A stretch of 43,142 bases of DNA from positions 1 to 43,142 of the IMG/VR virus record IMGVR_UViG_3300012984_000002. One strand, 5' to 3'. The notes below the pieces were generated by a model, which saw only the letters and a program-made list of their open reading frames with translations, did not search any database and was not told the DNA's origin. This document shows, piece by piece, positions 30,087-39,551 of the stretch. The first letter of the stretch is position 1. Every line of letters begins with the position of its first letter. Position numbers and translations under genes: made by a program. This DNA is from a virus.

Positions 30087-31095
30087 TTTTGACCAACAGA
30101 TTCCAGATGATGCTGGAGTACAGCCAGCGCAAGGTTTGCAGTTGCAAGGTAAGTTTGGAGCACCTCCAGCGAACCCTCAGGAAGAAAGTACATTTAGTTC
30201 TGAGTGGGAAAATTTCTTCAACAAACTGAAGACCGATACCCATATGCAGGAAGCGTTGTTGAAGTTTAGTTCAAACGTGACTAGTGGTCAGCATAACGGA
30301 ACAGTCAATGCTGTAGCAGCATCTGCTTCGGACGCAGTGTCAGGGTATAACGAAGCTAACCGTTTGGACGCGGCGAGAGCGACTAAGCTGGCGATGGACA
30401 AGTCAACCCATGATGCAGAGATTCTTAAGACTTGGTCTGAGATCGCGAAGAATCACGGTTTGACCGAGGAAGCTGGCGCTAATGCTGGGAAGGCTCGAGC
30501 TGATACTAAGAAGTCTGTTGCTGAAGCTAGCCGTACTACTGGCGCAATTGATCTCGATGCAGCTAATGCAGAGTTGGCTCGAGCTCGCGCAGCCGAGGCG
30601 TGGGCTACTGCGAAAGCTGGTGGGAAAGGGAAGAAGGCTCCAGATAAGACGGATAAATTAGCGGTGGCACTGTTAGCAAAAGGCTTGGCTACTGACTCAA
30701 ATGATGCTTATATACAAGCGACGGAGATGATGAAGTCGCCAGCCTTGAGCAAGATCGCTGCGGATTTCATTAACTCACAGGGCTTTCTGTATGGCGATAA
30801 CTTACCTGAGAAAACTAAACAAGCTGTTCAAACGGCTGTGGGCGCAGGTAAAGGACTTACACCTGGACTTGGAGTCCCTTCAGGTGGTGTTCCTATCCCT
30901 ATGCAAACGCCGAACCTGAGTGAGTTGCGTAAGATGGCTGATCATTATACCACGCTACGCAACAAGCCACCTGTTTCAGACGCGAAACTTATAGAACTAA
31001 GTAAAAGTCCAGAGATGATACTACAGCTGAAAAATGCTATGGTGCCTGTGGACGATACTTCCGACGGAGAAGAAGAAGATGATTCCCAACCTTGA
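30079..31095 (+). CDS. Putative internal virion protein
   Basis: This 338-aa helical protein has an Ala/Lys-rich middle (DLDAANAELARARAAEAWAT, then KAGGKGKKAPDK) and an acidic end. No domain is recognised. It sits between the hendecad protein and the giant protein, consistent with a set of internal core or ejected proteins. The end overlaps the giant gene by 17 nt. Confidence 0.55.
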   Translation: MPSFDQQIPDDAGVQPAQGLQLQGKFGAPPANPQEESTFSSEWENFFNKLKTDTHMQEALLKFSSNVTSGQHNGTVNAVAASASDAVSGYNEANRLDAARATKLAMDKSTHDAEILKTWSEIAKNHGLTEEAGANAGKARADTKKSVAEASRTTGAIDLDAANAELARARAAEAWATAKAGGKGKKAPDKTDKLAVALLAKGLATDSNDAYIQATEMMKSPALSKIAADFINSQGFLYGDNLPEKTKQAVQTAVGAGKGLTPGLGVPSGGVPIPMQTPNLSELRKMADHYTTLRNKPPVSDAKLIELSKSPEMILQLKNAMVPVDDTSDGEEEDDSQP

Positions 31096-34000
31096 TGAGT
31101 TTTTAGATACTGGTACCGACTTAACAAACCCTCAGCCTTCAGTTCCCATCCCTCAAGCCCTGCCTAACACGCAGGGTTTTTCTGCGCCCCAAGTTCCTGA
31201 TCAGTTGGATAGCTTCTTCTCAGAGCCACAAAGCTTAGACGCGATGTTGGATACTGAGCCAGCCGATGTCCATGTACAAGACGATGGGGATGGTGTGCTG
31301 GGTTGGTGGCACAAGAATGTGTCAGATAATCCTACGCTTCCTTTCAATAAAAACACCTGGGAAGGAATTGGGGAAGCAGCTAAAGCGAGGTGGGAACGAG
31401 TTAAGCTCGGAGCTGAGGCTACTGGGTTGAGTATGCTTGCCGGCGAGATTGGAGATGCAGCACCCGATCAATACAAAGCTGAACTCGTGCAAAATCGGGA
31501 TCAAGAGCTGAATAAAATCTACGGTGACGTGCGGAAAAATATGGAGCTGGAAGCCCAAGCGACTCCGCAGAATTTAGGTTTGATTCAGAAAGGTGTCCGT
31601 GGTGCGGTGTTAGGTGTGCCTGATATGGCGGCGACCTTAGGTTTGACTGCGCTCACACGTAGCCCAATTCCTGCGGTGATGATGCAATCTGCTGCTGGTG
31701 GCATGGAATCGAAAGCTACCGCTGGGGCAGCTGGACTGAGCGATTCTGCTGGTAATGCGAAGGCTAGTATAGATGCACTGATTAATGGTGCGTTCAGCTT
31801 CTTGCCGACTAAAGCCTTAGGTTCGCTGGTAGATGCTGCGAAAACCGGTAGTGCTGATGTGATCAAGCAGGTCATGGGAACTATTGGGCATCAGATCGTT
31901 GGTGACCAATTAGCTACGGCTGCACAGAGTCTAAACGATTACGAGTTTGGGTTGGACAAGGAACTGGAAAATGCAGAAAGCTGGGAAGATGCAGTTAAGA
32001 TTCAAGCTGAGCGTCAAGCAGTCAGTGCGATTCGAACTGGATTATTGTCTGGTGTAACTGCTGGTGGCATTGGGGCTATGCGGTCGAAGGGCGGAAGAGA
32101 GCCAGTTGAAATTCCCCTGAAACAAGGGGAAGAAACAGCTCCATCTGAAACTCCTCTCCAGCAGGAAGTTGCCCCTGAACCTAAGCCGTTCCAAGGTCCA
32201 GTGATAAGTCAGGATCTTCTCAATGCTCGCTTGGATGCAGATAGGGCAGAGCAAAAGTTTCAATCTACTGTGGCAAAGGTGAATGAGAATCCGCTGGATG
32301 GGTTTTTGGACGAAGGTAATATTCCTACTATGGAAGGTGGTAGACAAGCTGATGCTCAGATCGATCACATAAACGTTTTTGATAAAGGTGTCTGGAAACC
32401 TGCGAAACAGGCGATCGCTGAACAAGAGAAGCCCTCGGTATATACAGGGGATTTAAACGATTGGATGACTGGCAATGACCCTGCGCGTGTGAAAGCTGCG
32501 ACCGAGTATGCAGATTTTCAGTCGAGAGCTAAGCCAATTCTGGAATCGTGGCAACAAGATCTATTACCTGACACTAGCGTGGTGCTTGGGGCAATTGATC
32601 CGAACTCGCCTAAGTTGGGGACAGCTCGGGTGGCGAAGGGCATAGGACGCATCCTAACGAACCCTATGAACTTTGAGGGGGAGTTCTCGGACTCATTAGG
32701 CTACAACCTAATGGCCCACGAGTTCGGGCATTTGTTTGCAGATACTGAATATCAGAAGCTGGGGCCTAAAGCTAAGTTGGCACTGGAGCACGAGTACCAA
32801 GCCTGGAAAAGTACGCAGACTCCTGAGACAACTATGGGTGAAATTCAGCGTACTCGTGATACTCCCATTGATGTTTCTAGTCACCCTATGAACGGGCGAA
32901 CATTGGCTGAGTCTGAATCAAGATCGCCAGAATGGACTGAATATTATTTGAGCCGCAAAGAGTATATGGCTCAGCAGATGGCACGGTATCAGACGTATGA
33001 CCAGAAAGCGATGAAAGTTGCTAAGCCTTTTTTTGCTCGTTTGGTTGCTAAGCTGCAATCATTCCACAAAGAACATGGAGATGAATTCGCTCCCACGCAA
33101 ACTTTCCAGACCTGGGTTGACTCACTTTCCGCACGCAATAAAGCTGCGAGATTAGAGAATTCCGAAGGGGATCGTCAGGCTGAAGCTTGGGATAAAGTGA
33201 GTAAGGCGAGCATTGAAAAGGTAAGCCCTGCGCAATTTCATATGGCAGAGATGCTGGAAACTCAGCGTGCCTACGATGAATGGCGGAAGAGCTACGGGGA
33301 TCTGGCGAAGAAACCTTCCGAGAGAATTTCGAGTTTGGAAGGGAAATTGAATTCGCCAGAGTTTAAAGAAAACTTGGATGGCGGAACTGATAACATGTCG
33401 AAGTTCAAAAAGAACTTTCTGACCATTATGCAGAACGCCAAGAATAATCCACACATTCCTGGCCTCTTAGCGGGCACTCCCGAAGGTGGACCTGGGTTTA
33501 TCAAAGTGATGGAAGATCACGGGAATTTCAGACGTGCGGAAACTAAACTCACTGATTCCTTCCTACGCGACTGGAGAAAGTTGGGGGCTCTTCAGATTGC
33601 TAAAGTAGGCGAACTTGCTACTACGGCTGATGAAATATCTCGCGAGATCGGACGGAAGTTAACTCCAGGAGAATTAGCAAGAGAAGCTAAATTTCTCGGA
33701 ATTACTGCTGATGGCATGGATGTGTATAACCAGATGCAAGCTAACTTCAGTCGGAAGTTGGATCAACTCCACGCAGCTATGGTGACTCGAGCTGAGCGTA
33801 TGGGATGGTCTGATGAAAATGCAAAAGCTCAGCATTTGGAAGATCTGAAAGGTCGGGTGGAAGCGCTAAAGAATTCCAACTACTTCCCATCTACCAGATT
33901 CGGAGACCACGTAGTGAAGGTGGTGGCTGGTAAGCCAGGGACTTTCAAAGGGAAGTTCTATAATCAAGGGGATACTCTGCTTCGTGAGCACTATGAATCG

Positions 34001-36070
34001 AAAGCGGATGCGGATGAGCGCGCTGCAAGTTTGCGGAAGCAAAATATTGGGCAGGGAAATTTCATAGGTGTGGATAAGTTGGCTAAAACTGCTGATAAAT
34101 CCCTTCAAGGTATGCCTCCAATTTTGCTGCAGGAATTGCAGAACCGGTTGCCTGTAGAGCAGCACCAAGCGATTCGCGATGCAATGGCGGCTGCAGCGCC
34201 TGGACGTGGATTCGTTAAGCATATGCTGAAGAAGCAAGGCGTAGCTGGTGCGAGTAAGAATTTCCGCAGAGCTTATATGTCTTACATGGATAGTTTCGAT
34301 CGGCACGTAGGAAGACTGATGACTGAGGATCAGCTGGATTCAGCTATTCGCGCGGTAAGCCAATCTGCGGACAGCCTAGTGGGGCAGGGGAAAGACGCGA
34401 CCAATCGTCGGATGGTGCAAGAGATGATGGCTGACACTAAGAATTATCTCTTCAACCCAGGCGAGGAGTTCAAAGGCTGGGGAGCGTTGGCGTTCAATTA
34501 TTATCTGACCGGTGTGCCTAAGCATGCGGTGTTAGCGATGCTGCAGTTACCTCTAGTTTCCTTCCCTCACCTGAGTGCTAAGTACGGCACGCTGAAAACT
34601 ATGGAAGCGTTCACCCGTGGGATGGGGAGACTGGTGCAAGGGAAATTGGATCTAACGAAGCTGCCACAAGCACTGCAAGATGCTATGCAACAGGGTGAGA
34701 AGGATGGAATATTTTCCCACACCATGATGCGCGAGCTGGGAACGCTGGCACAAGCGCACAACTTGGATCGACTGCTACCTAAGGTGATGGGGAAGGGAGA
34801 CAAGATTGCACAAGGTTGGCAAAATTTTGCGTCTGTAGCTGGTGCGTTGTTCCATTATTCAGAAGTATTCGCACGTTGGAATACCTTTCATGCAGCTTGG
34901 GAACTGGAGCACCAAAAATCTGGAGACTCAGTGAAAGCGTATCAAGCTGCTAAGGATGCAGTGCAACGTAGCCACTTCGTATTTACTGCTGAGAACTCAC
35001 CTCCAATTATGCGGGGGAAAGCTAGACCGCTGTTCGTATTCCAAACATATACCCAACACATGCTGGAGTTTTTGCTGGGATCGAATAATCCTGGAAAGTG
35101 GCGTGCAATGGCAATGCTGATGATGGCAGCTGGTGCTAGTGGTTTACCCTTTGCGCAGGATGCGGAGGAGATCACTAACTGGGTGATTAAGAAGTATAAC
35201 AAGATGACTGGGGATTATTCCACTATTCCTGATGTGAAGCAGAACATTCGGAAGGAATTGGTGCAGATGATGAATGTGGCTGGCGAGGATCAGGCGAAAG
35301 TAATCGCGGATTTAGCGCTGGATGGTGCGGGTAAATGGGGTTTTGGTTTACCTTGGATAGGAGAGATGACAGGGATTCCTACCGGTAGTTTTGACCTAAC
35401 TCCGAGTCTGAGTATGGGTAGCATCATACCAGGAATTAATGCTATCAATGCGAAGAACTGGAACCAGGGGCTATCCGATGCGACGAGTGGAATTGCTGGA
35501 CCTGCGCTTGGAGTGCCTCTCCAAATGATGCAAGCGATGACGGAATCTCAGGCAAGTGGCGATTGGCGTTTAGGAAAGTTCCTGCCGAACATGATTGAGA
35601 ATCCAGCGAAGGCTGTTAAATGGGCGGAAGATAGAGGGATTAAAGATAAGTATGGAAGAACAGTTCTAGACTTTGATCCTGAAAACCCTTCTCACCGTGC
35701 GGATGCGATCTGGCAGGCGATGGGCATGCAGCCTACTAGACTGAGCGTTGAGCGAGATGCAAGATGGGCAGCTCAAAGAACGAATGAATACTACGGGACT
35801 ATCCGTATGGAGCTGATTTCGCAGATGGAAACTGCTGTTCGCGCGCATAGTGATGAGGCTATTGCAGATGTCACTAAAGCCATCATGAAGTATAATGATA
35901 CAGTGCCTGCGGCTGGTTACAAGCTGAATGCTGCTGCGATCAAAGGCGGAATTATGGCTAGATTGAAAAGTGATATGCTGTCTGGGAAAGGATTGCCAAG
36001 TAGGAAGTTTGATATACCAGCGACAAAAGCGTTGCGGGATTCCTTTCCCGTGGAACCTGCTAAGCAATAG
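31079..36070 (+). CDS. Giant internal virion protein with HEFGH metallopeptidase motif
   Basis: This 1663-aa protein is the largest gene. The N-terminus (first 60 residues) is acidic and proline-rich. A zinc metallopeptidase-like motif MAHEFGHLF lies at residues 545-553 (His547, Glu548, His551), and KEYMAQQMAR (Glu628) could supply the third ligand, as in gluzincin-like proteases. Further on are long helical regions, hydrophobic segments near 1148 (HAVLAMLQLPLVSF) and 1344 (AMLMMAAGASGLPFA), and a terminal acidic end. It resembles the large ejected or polyvalent proteins of podoviruses. The start at 31079 has GGAGA upstream; it overlaps the upstream gene by 17 nt. Confidence 0.7.
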   Translation: MIPNLDEFLDTGTDLTNPQPSVPIPQALPNTQGFSAPQVPDQLDSFFSEPQSLDAMLDTEPADVHVQDDGDGVLGWWHKNVSDNPTLPFNKNTWEGIGEAAKARWERVKLGAEATGLSMLAGEIGDAAPDQYKAELVQNRDQELNKIYGDVRKNMELEAQATPQNLGLIQKGVRGAVLGVPDMAATLGLTALTRSPIPAVMMQSAAGGMESKATAGAAGLSDSAGNAKASIDALINGAFSFLPTKALGSLVDAAKTGSADVIKQVMGTIGHQIVGDQLATAAQSLNDYEFGLDKELENAESWEDAVKIQAERQAVSAIRTGLLSGVTAGGIGAMRSKGGREPVEIPLKQGEETAPSETPLQQEVAPEPKPFQGPVISQDLLNARLDADRAEQKFQSTVAKVNENPLDGFLDEGNIPTMEGGRQADAQIDHINVFDKGVWKPAKQAIAEQEKPSVYTGDLNDWMTGNDPARVKAATEYADFQSRAKPILESWQQDLLPDTSVVLGAIDPNSPKLGTARVAKGIGRILTNPMNFEGEFSDSLGYNLMAHEFGHLFADTEYQKLGPKAKLALEHEYQAWKSTQTPETTMGEIQRTRDTPIDVSSHPMNGRTLAESESRSPEWTEYYLSRKEYMAQQMARYQTYDQKAMKVAKPFFARLVAKLQSFHKEHGDEFAPTQTFQTWVDSLSARNKAARLENSEGDRQAEAWDKVSKASIEKVSPAQFHMAEMLETQRAYDEWRKSYGDLAKKPSERISSLEGKLNSPEFKENLDGGTDNMSKFKKNFLTIMQNAKNNPHIPGLLAGTPEGGPGFIKVMEDHGNFRRAETKLTDSFLRDWRKLGALQIAKVGELATTADEISREIGRKLTPGELAREAKFLGITADGMDVYNQMQANFSRKLDQLHAAMVTRAERMGWSDENAKAQHLEDLKGRVEALKNSNYFPSTRFGDHVVKVVAGKPGTFKGKFYNQGDTLLREHYESKADADERAASLRKQNIGQGNFIGVDKLAKTADKSLQGMPPILLQELQNRLPVEQHQAIRDAMAAAAPGRGFVKHMLKKQGVAGASKNFRRAYMSYMDSFDRHVGRLMTEDQLDSAIRAVSQSADSLVGQGKDATNRRMVQEMMADTKNYLFNPGEEFKGWGALAFNYYLTGVPKHAVLAMLQLPLVSFPHLSAKYGTLKTMEAFTRGMGRLVQGKLDLTKLPQALQDAMQQGEKDGIFSHTMMRELGTLAQAHNLDRLLPKVMGKGDKIAQGWQNFASVAGALFHYSEVFARWNTFHAAWELEHQKSGDSVKAYQAAKDAVQRSHFVFTAENSPPIMRGKARPLFVFQTYTQHMLEFLLGSNNPGKWRAMAMLMMAAGASGLPFAQDAEEITNWVIKKYNKMTGDYSTIPDVKQNIRKELVQMMNVAGEDQAKVIADLALDGAGKWGFGLPWIGEMTGIPTGSFDLTPSLSMGSIIPGINAINAKNWNQGLSDATSGIAGPALGVPLQMMQAMTESQASGDWRLGKFLPNMIENPAKAVKWAEDRGIKDKYGRTVLDFDPENPSHRADAIWQAMGMQPTRLSVERDARWAAQRTNEYYGTIRMELISQMETAVRAHSDEAIADVTKAIMKYNDTVPAAGYKLNAAAIKGGIMARLKSDMLSGKGLPSRKFDIPATKALRDSFPVEPAKQ

Positions 36071-37244
36071 CCATTTTTGGCTTTCCACCGACGACCTTCA
36101 TAACGCAGCGTTTAGATTGCAGAAGGTCTTTGATGGATTTCTCGAATTCATCCCACCCCATGATGTTAGCTGCTAGGGCGTAAAGTTCTGGCAGCGTCAA
36201 TTCTCCGTGAGAAGTTAAGAAACGTACGAGATGATTTGCTTTCTTGCCTGCAAATGAAACTCCGATATTACCGAAAACCTTCGGCATGTCTGCCTCAAGC
36301 TCAGTCATTTTATTGATCGCCATCTGCAGGTGGTGTTCTTCGATCACTAGGTCGTCAGATTCTGACAAAGAAAGTATCATTGCGAGTTTATGGATGTGAG
36401 TCTGCTTTCGCGCAATGTAACCGTCGAAGTTAGCTGTCGTTAGATGTGGTGGAAGGTGTGTAAAGAAATCTGTATACCATGCAGTCCCTAATTTCTCCGC
36501 TTCTGGCGACAAGGTCATCGCCCCAGCTAACTTCGAAATATGTGTTAGGTCTGCAATTAAATCCGCCTTCAGTTTCAGGTGATCCTCTGGTAAAAAGGTA
36601 TTCGGATAGGCTACGAAGTTCCTCTTCTCTTGTGCGTAGATGAAAATCGTGCGGGAAGTGAACCCCCCACCAATCATATATTCTGGGAAGGCGGAGCATA
36701 TCCAACTGGGAGTTGTGCAAGCTATGAGATTTAGGCATGGGTTTTTAATCGAATGTTCGCCTGAACCCATCGTGGCTTTCTTCCAGTCACCTTTACGCGA
36801 ATCCCAGAGATCAACGAGGATATCTACCATCTCGCGATTGGTTGGATCAAGGAAGGTGCCGAATTCAGATGCAACGATTGTGATCGCAGACTGGATTAAT
36901 ATTTCCCCTTTTGGGGTGTGGAATACTTTTTGAGATTTAGACAACTGCTCAACGAGCTTCTGCCAAGTTACAGCTGAAGGACCGAAAACTACGTTCGGGA
37001 CTTTTGCCAGGAGTTCGGCGCCGATTCCAGCTGTAGTGGATTTCGATACGATACCTGGTGGTGCAACGAAAACGATGTAGAAGTTAGGCACCCATTGCCA
37101 GTAGCCCATCTCCATCCAAACCTGACGACGTACTGCGCCGGCGAGGGTAGAGATAGCTGTCCAATAATGGAAGTGATCGGGCGCTTCTGAGTGTTGGGTA
37201 TAGCGTAGGTAGGCTTCTATAAAGTTTGGAAAATTCCTACTCAT
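36060..37244 (-). CDS. DUF3987-like helicase/primase-type ATPase
   Basis: This 394-aa protein shows a variant Walker A, FVAPPGIVSKST (59-70, Lys69), Walker B-like ITIVASEFGTF (121-131, Glu127) and an arginine finger region GGGFTSRTIF (192-201). These fit the phage DUF3987 type of replicative helicase-like protein. The C-terminal 100 residues form a winged-helix-like segment (LVRFLTSHGELTLPELYALA). The gene converges with the giant protein, overlapping its stop by 11 bp. It likely unwinds DNA for the split polymerase. Primase activity is not evident. Confidence 0.7.
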   Translation of the reverse strand: MSRNFPNFIEAYLRYTQHSEAPDHFHYWTAISTLAGAVRRQVWMEMGYWQWVPNFYIVFVAPPGIVSKSTTAGIGAELLAKVPNVVFGPSAVTWQKLVEQLSKSQKVFHTPKGEILIQSAITIVASEFGTFLDPTNREMVDILVDLWDSRKGDWKKATMGSGEHSIKNPCLNLIACTTPSWICSAFPEYMIGGGFTSRTIFIYAQEKRNFVAYPNTFLPEDHLKLKADLIADLTHISKLAGAMTLSPEAEKLGTAWYTDFFTHLPPHLTTANFDGYIARKQTHIHKLAMILSLSESDDLVIEEHHLQMAINKMTELEADMPKVFGNIGVSFAGKKANHLVRFLTSHGELTLPELYALAANIMGWDEFEKSIKDLLQSKRCVMKVVGGKPKMAIA

Positions 37245-37245
37245 T

Positions 37246-37893
37246 TTATTCTCCAGGGAAACGGGTTATATTACCCGCGAGATCTACTTGGTACGAGCAT
37301 CCTACTCTGTGTAAAGCTTCGTGAGCATCCATAGTGTATTTGATTTCAATCGAATCTCGCCAATTTTCCGGCAGATAGTAAAGGACCTGTTCACATCGAC
37401 GCAAGAGAGTGATGTAATAGGATTTCCAGTGGAATGGGGTGATCCAATCCGCTAGAGGCTGGGAACATTGGACTAAGATGAATTGGGTGAGCGCTGGGCA
37501 ATATACGTTGTGGCCAAGGGAGATTAGTTTTTCGGTGATATGCATAAGTTCTGCTGAGTTCACGTCGAGACTGTGTCCCCCTGTGTAGACTGGCCCAACT
37601 AGGATCGAGCTGAGTTCGGGTGAATATACACGTATTTTGTTCCCCATACTAAAAGTAGTTTCATCACTCAGCATTTTCACCGGTACATCATTAATCACTG
37701 TACCCACATCGGCTGGGTTTCCACTGACCAATTCACAATCGCACATCTCTTCGTATGTTTCCGGATGTTGGTAGAGCCTGAGAACTTTTAATCTTCTATT
37801 CAACATCGTGCGCAATGAGCCAGATCCTTTGGCTCGTCCGAAGATTTTATCTGAACCAGTGTAGTGGTAGATTTCTCCGATTAAGATATTCAC
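37246..37893 (-). CDS. DUF4406/nucleoside deoxyribosyltransferase-like protein, GTG start
   Basis: This 215-aa protein ends with a domain resembling DUF4406 and nucleoside 2-deoxyribosyltransferase-like proteins. It has RVYSPELSSILVGPVYTGG followed by NSAELMHITEKLISLGHNVYCP, a C-terminal LRRCEQVLYYLPENWRDSI, and a final helix that carries AHEALHR. The first 80 residues are a separate small beta-fold. The GTG at 37893 is supported by GGGGAG 7 nt upstream and by overlap with the polymerase stop as TAGTG. Enzymatic activity toward nucleotides is only a family inference. Confidence 0.65.
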   Translation of the reverse strand: MNILIGEIYHYTGSDKIFGRAKGSGSLRTMLNRRLKVLRLYQHPETYEEMCDCELVSGNPADVGTVINDVPVKMLSDETTFSMGNKIRVYSPELSSILVGPVYTGGHSLDVNSAELMHITEKLISLGHNVYCPALTQFILVQCSQPLADWITPFHWKSYYITLLRRCEQVLYYLPENWRDSIEIKYTMDAHEALHRVGCSYQVDLAGNITRFPGE

Positions 37894-38597
37894 TAGCAAT
37901 CTCCCCAAGATGTGGCTGAAGTTTTGTAAGAAGCTGGGATTATAAGAGGTTCTACATAAGGAAGTTCGATACGCATGCAAGCGAGAACTTTCTCAATCGC
38001 TTCTTCGGTACGCTCAGTTGGCCACTGAAGAACAAGTGAATCGTGCACCTGCATAAGTGGCTGAATCCAAGGCAGAGTTTTGAAGATTTGAATGAGCGCT
38101 TTGGAGATGATTAAACCAACGGTAGATTGTGGTCCCCAAGCAAGAGCTTGTGGTAGAAGTCTGTCGTCGATGCGATCAAAGTACATACGCTCATAGCCTA
38201 GAATGTTGGTCACCTTCCGGTTGTTGAGCAGCCCCCACCAGACTCTATCATGCCACTCCTTGATGCCTGGGTGTAAGGTGAACCATTGGGCTTGGAACTC
38301 GGTTGCACGCGCTAATGATACACCCATCGCTTTAGCGCACGTTGCAGCCTTCCCGCCGTAGTTGGTAAGGTGGACTCCAGCTTTAGCCTCTGGGCGGGAG
38401 CATCCCATCATGGCTGCATTGAGGTCGTGCAGGGAGCCAACACCTGCACGGAAGAAATCCATGAGCGATTTGTCCTGCGCCTCCCACGCAACCACCTGGG
38501 CGTCAGCACCCTTCAAGTCAAAGTCCCCGATTGTCATACCTGGATCTGGGATGAAACACTTTTTAATGTTGGGCAGTTCTATTGTTTTAGCGACCAT
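37893..38597 (-). CDS. Family-A DNA polymerase, C-terminal half (palm and fingers) of a split polymerase
   Basis: This 234-aa protein carries the catalytic centre of PolA-type DNA polymerases. Motif A is GDFDLKGADAQVVAW (24-38, Asp25), motif B is R68-x3-K72-x3-H76-x3-YG (68-81; the Phe762 position of Klenow is His), and motif C is QVHDSLVL (183-190; Asp186, with Ser instead of the usual second Glu). There is no exonuclease or thumb; these are in the gene at 39552-41168, whose product ends at the conserved NLQNIPS just before this part begins. The two proteins must associate. The split leaves no residue missing. Confidence 0.8.
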   Translation of the reverse strand: MVAKTIELPNIKKCFIPDPGMTIGDFDLKGADAQVVAWEAQDKSLMDFFRAGVGSLHDLNAAMMGCSRPEAKAGVHLTNYGGKAATCAKAMGVSLARATEFQAQWFTLHPGIKEWHDRVWWGLLNNRKVTNILGYERMYFDRIDDRLLPQALAWGPQSTVGLIISKALIQIFKTLPWIQPLMQVHDSLVLQWPTERTEEAIEKVLACMRIELPYVEPLIIPASYKTSATSWGDC

Positions 38598-38598
38598 G

Positions 38599-38871
38599 TC
38601 AGAGGTACTCCTCGTATTTCTTAATTGTAGCTGTATATTCCACAGAATAGCAACCACCAGATGTTGATCCTTTCCACTCAATTCTATCGGTATCGCTCGG
38701 GAAGAGGGGAGGATTGTATTTATCTGCAGACTTCTTGTTCACTAACTCATTCCAACGCTGAATCACATGCTCACGCGAATCCCCTATAACAGCAATGCGT
38801 GTCCATTCATCTGGCTCACCTTCCCAATGTGTACGTACACAACGAATCTCAGCTACGTAATGCTTTTTCAT
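38599..38871 (-). CDS. Small hypothetical protein inside the split-polymerase gap
   Basis: This 90-aa protein begins MKKHYVAEIRCVRTHWEGEP and is beta-rich in the first half, then has HVIQRWNELVNKK. No domain is recognised. The start at 38871 has AAGGGG upstream and ATGA overlap with the previous gene; a longer frame to 38898 lacks support. The gene precedes the polymerase C-terminal half by 1 nt. Confidence 0.6.
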   Translation of the reverse strand: MKKHYVAEIRCVRTHWEGEPDEWTRIAVIGDSREHVIQRWNELVNKKSADKYNPPLFPSDTDRIEWKGSTSGGCYSVEYTATIKKYEEYL

Positions 38872-39086
38872 GTTAACCCCTTCTCGTCTGCTAGCCATGT
38901 TGGAATGGTGATTGAATAGATTTCACCCTTTGCGTCATACCCCTCGTCTTCAATCTGAGATAGTGGAATCCAGACCGGAGCGTCACCACCTACATCGATT
39001 TGGAGAGCGGCGGCTGAGCGATAGCGAACTTTACATTCGATCTCGACGTGCTCAACACCTTGGACGTAACCTGTTACTTGTCTCAT
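38868..39086 (-). CDS. Small widespread phage protein with VWIPLSQIE motif
   Basis: This 72-aa beta-rich protein has the pattern of a frequently seen small phage protein: a CKVRYRSAAALQIDVG hairpin, APVWIPLSQIED, and a C-terminal IPTWLADEKGL. The family is common in phage genomes near replication genes, function unknown. TAATG and ATGA overlaps tie it to its neighbours. Confidence 0.6.
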   Translation of the reverse strand: MRQVTGYVQGVEHVEIECKVRYRSAAALQIDVGGDAPVWIPLSQIEDEGYDAKGEIYSITIPTWLADEKGLT

Positions 39087-39361
39087 TATACTCTCCCGTT
39101 TGTTAAAAGTGATACTTCAGCCTTCCGAGCTTTCTCATTCACCAATTCTTCAGTAAACATGATATCCAGTTTGCCCGCTAATGAACGGTAGAAATCGTGG
39201 GTCTGAAGCATGCGTTTGATTTGGAATTCAGAGAAGACTGGTGCGCCGGTATCTTCGCGGAAAGTTTGAGACTTCATGTTGTGGTAGCGCTTGTAGGCGA
39301 CTGAAGATTCAGCCAGAGCATACTCACGCAGGAGTTTAAGTTCAAGGGAAGTTAGTTTCAT
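39086..39361 (-). CDS. Small helical hypothetical protein inside the split-polymerase gap
   Basis: This 91-aa helical protein (SLELKLLREYALAESSVAYK; EFQIKRMLQTHDFYRSLAGK) has no recognisable motif. It overlaps the downstream gene by 1 nt and is 1 nt from the upstream one. Nothing suggests a homing endonuclease. Confidence 0.6.
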   Translation of the reverse strand: MKLTSLELKLLREYALAESSVAYKRYHNMKSQTFREDTGAPVFSEFQIKRMLQTHDFYRSLAGKLDIMFTEELVNEKARKAEVSLLTNGRV

Positions 39362-39362
39362 A

Positions 39363-39548
39363 TTAGTACCCCAGTTGTTGACGGAAACGATTAAGAGCTA
39401 TGAAGATAGACTCTCTGTGACGCCTATCTTCAGGATATTCATCGTCAAGTATAACACCAGGAGCATTTTGCAGTAAGCCCATCAGGTACTGAGCTTCGCC
39501 CGCCGTTAGTGTTAGTGTAATTTCAATACTACTTTCTGCCTTAGCCAT
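39363..39548 (-). CDS. Small widespread phage protein with LTAGEAQYLMGLLQN motif
   Basis: This 61-aa protein has a strand (IEITLTL) followed by the helix LTAGEAQYLMGLLQN and a C-terminal helix (HRESIFIALNRFRQQLGY). This order is a common small phage protein pattern with unknown function. It lies 3 nt after the polymerase N-terminal half, in the gap of the split polymerase. Confidence 0.65.
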   Translation of the reverse strand: MAKAESSIEITLTLTAGEAQYLMGLLQNAPGVILDDEYPEDRRHRESIFIALNRFRQQLGY

Positions 39549-39551
39549 AAT

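Noticed and set aside
36060-36085. A bidirectional terminator at the convergent gene ends (AGCCA-TTTT-TGGCT)
   Set aside because: The stem is only 5 bp and the following T-run is too short; it may contribute weakly but is not supported.
39086-39548. A homing endonuclease or intron as cause of the polymerase split
   Set aside because: The small genes between the halves have no HNH, GIY-YIG or LAGLIDADG residues and match small phage proteins instead.
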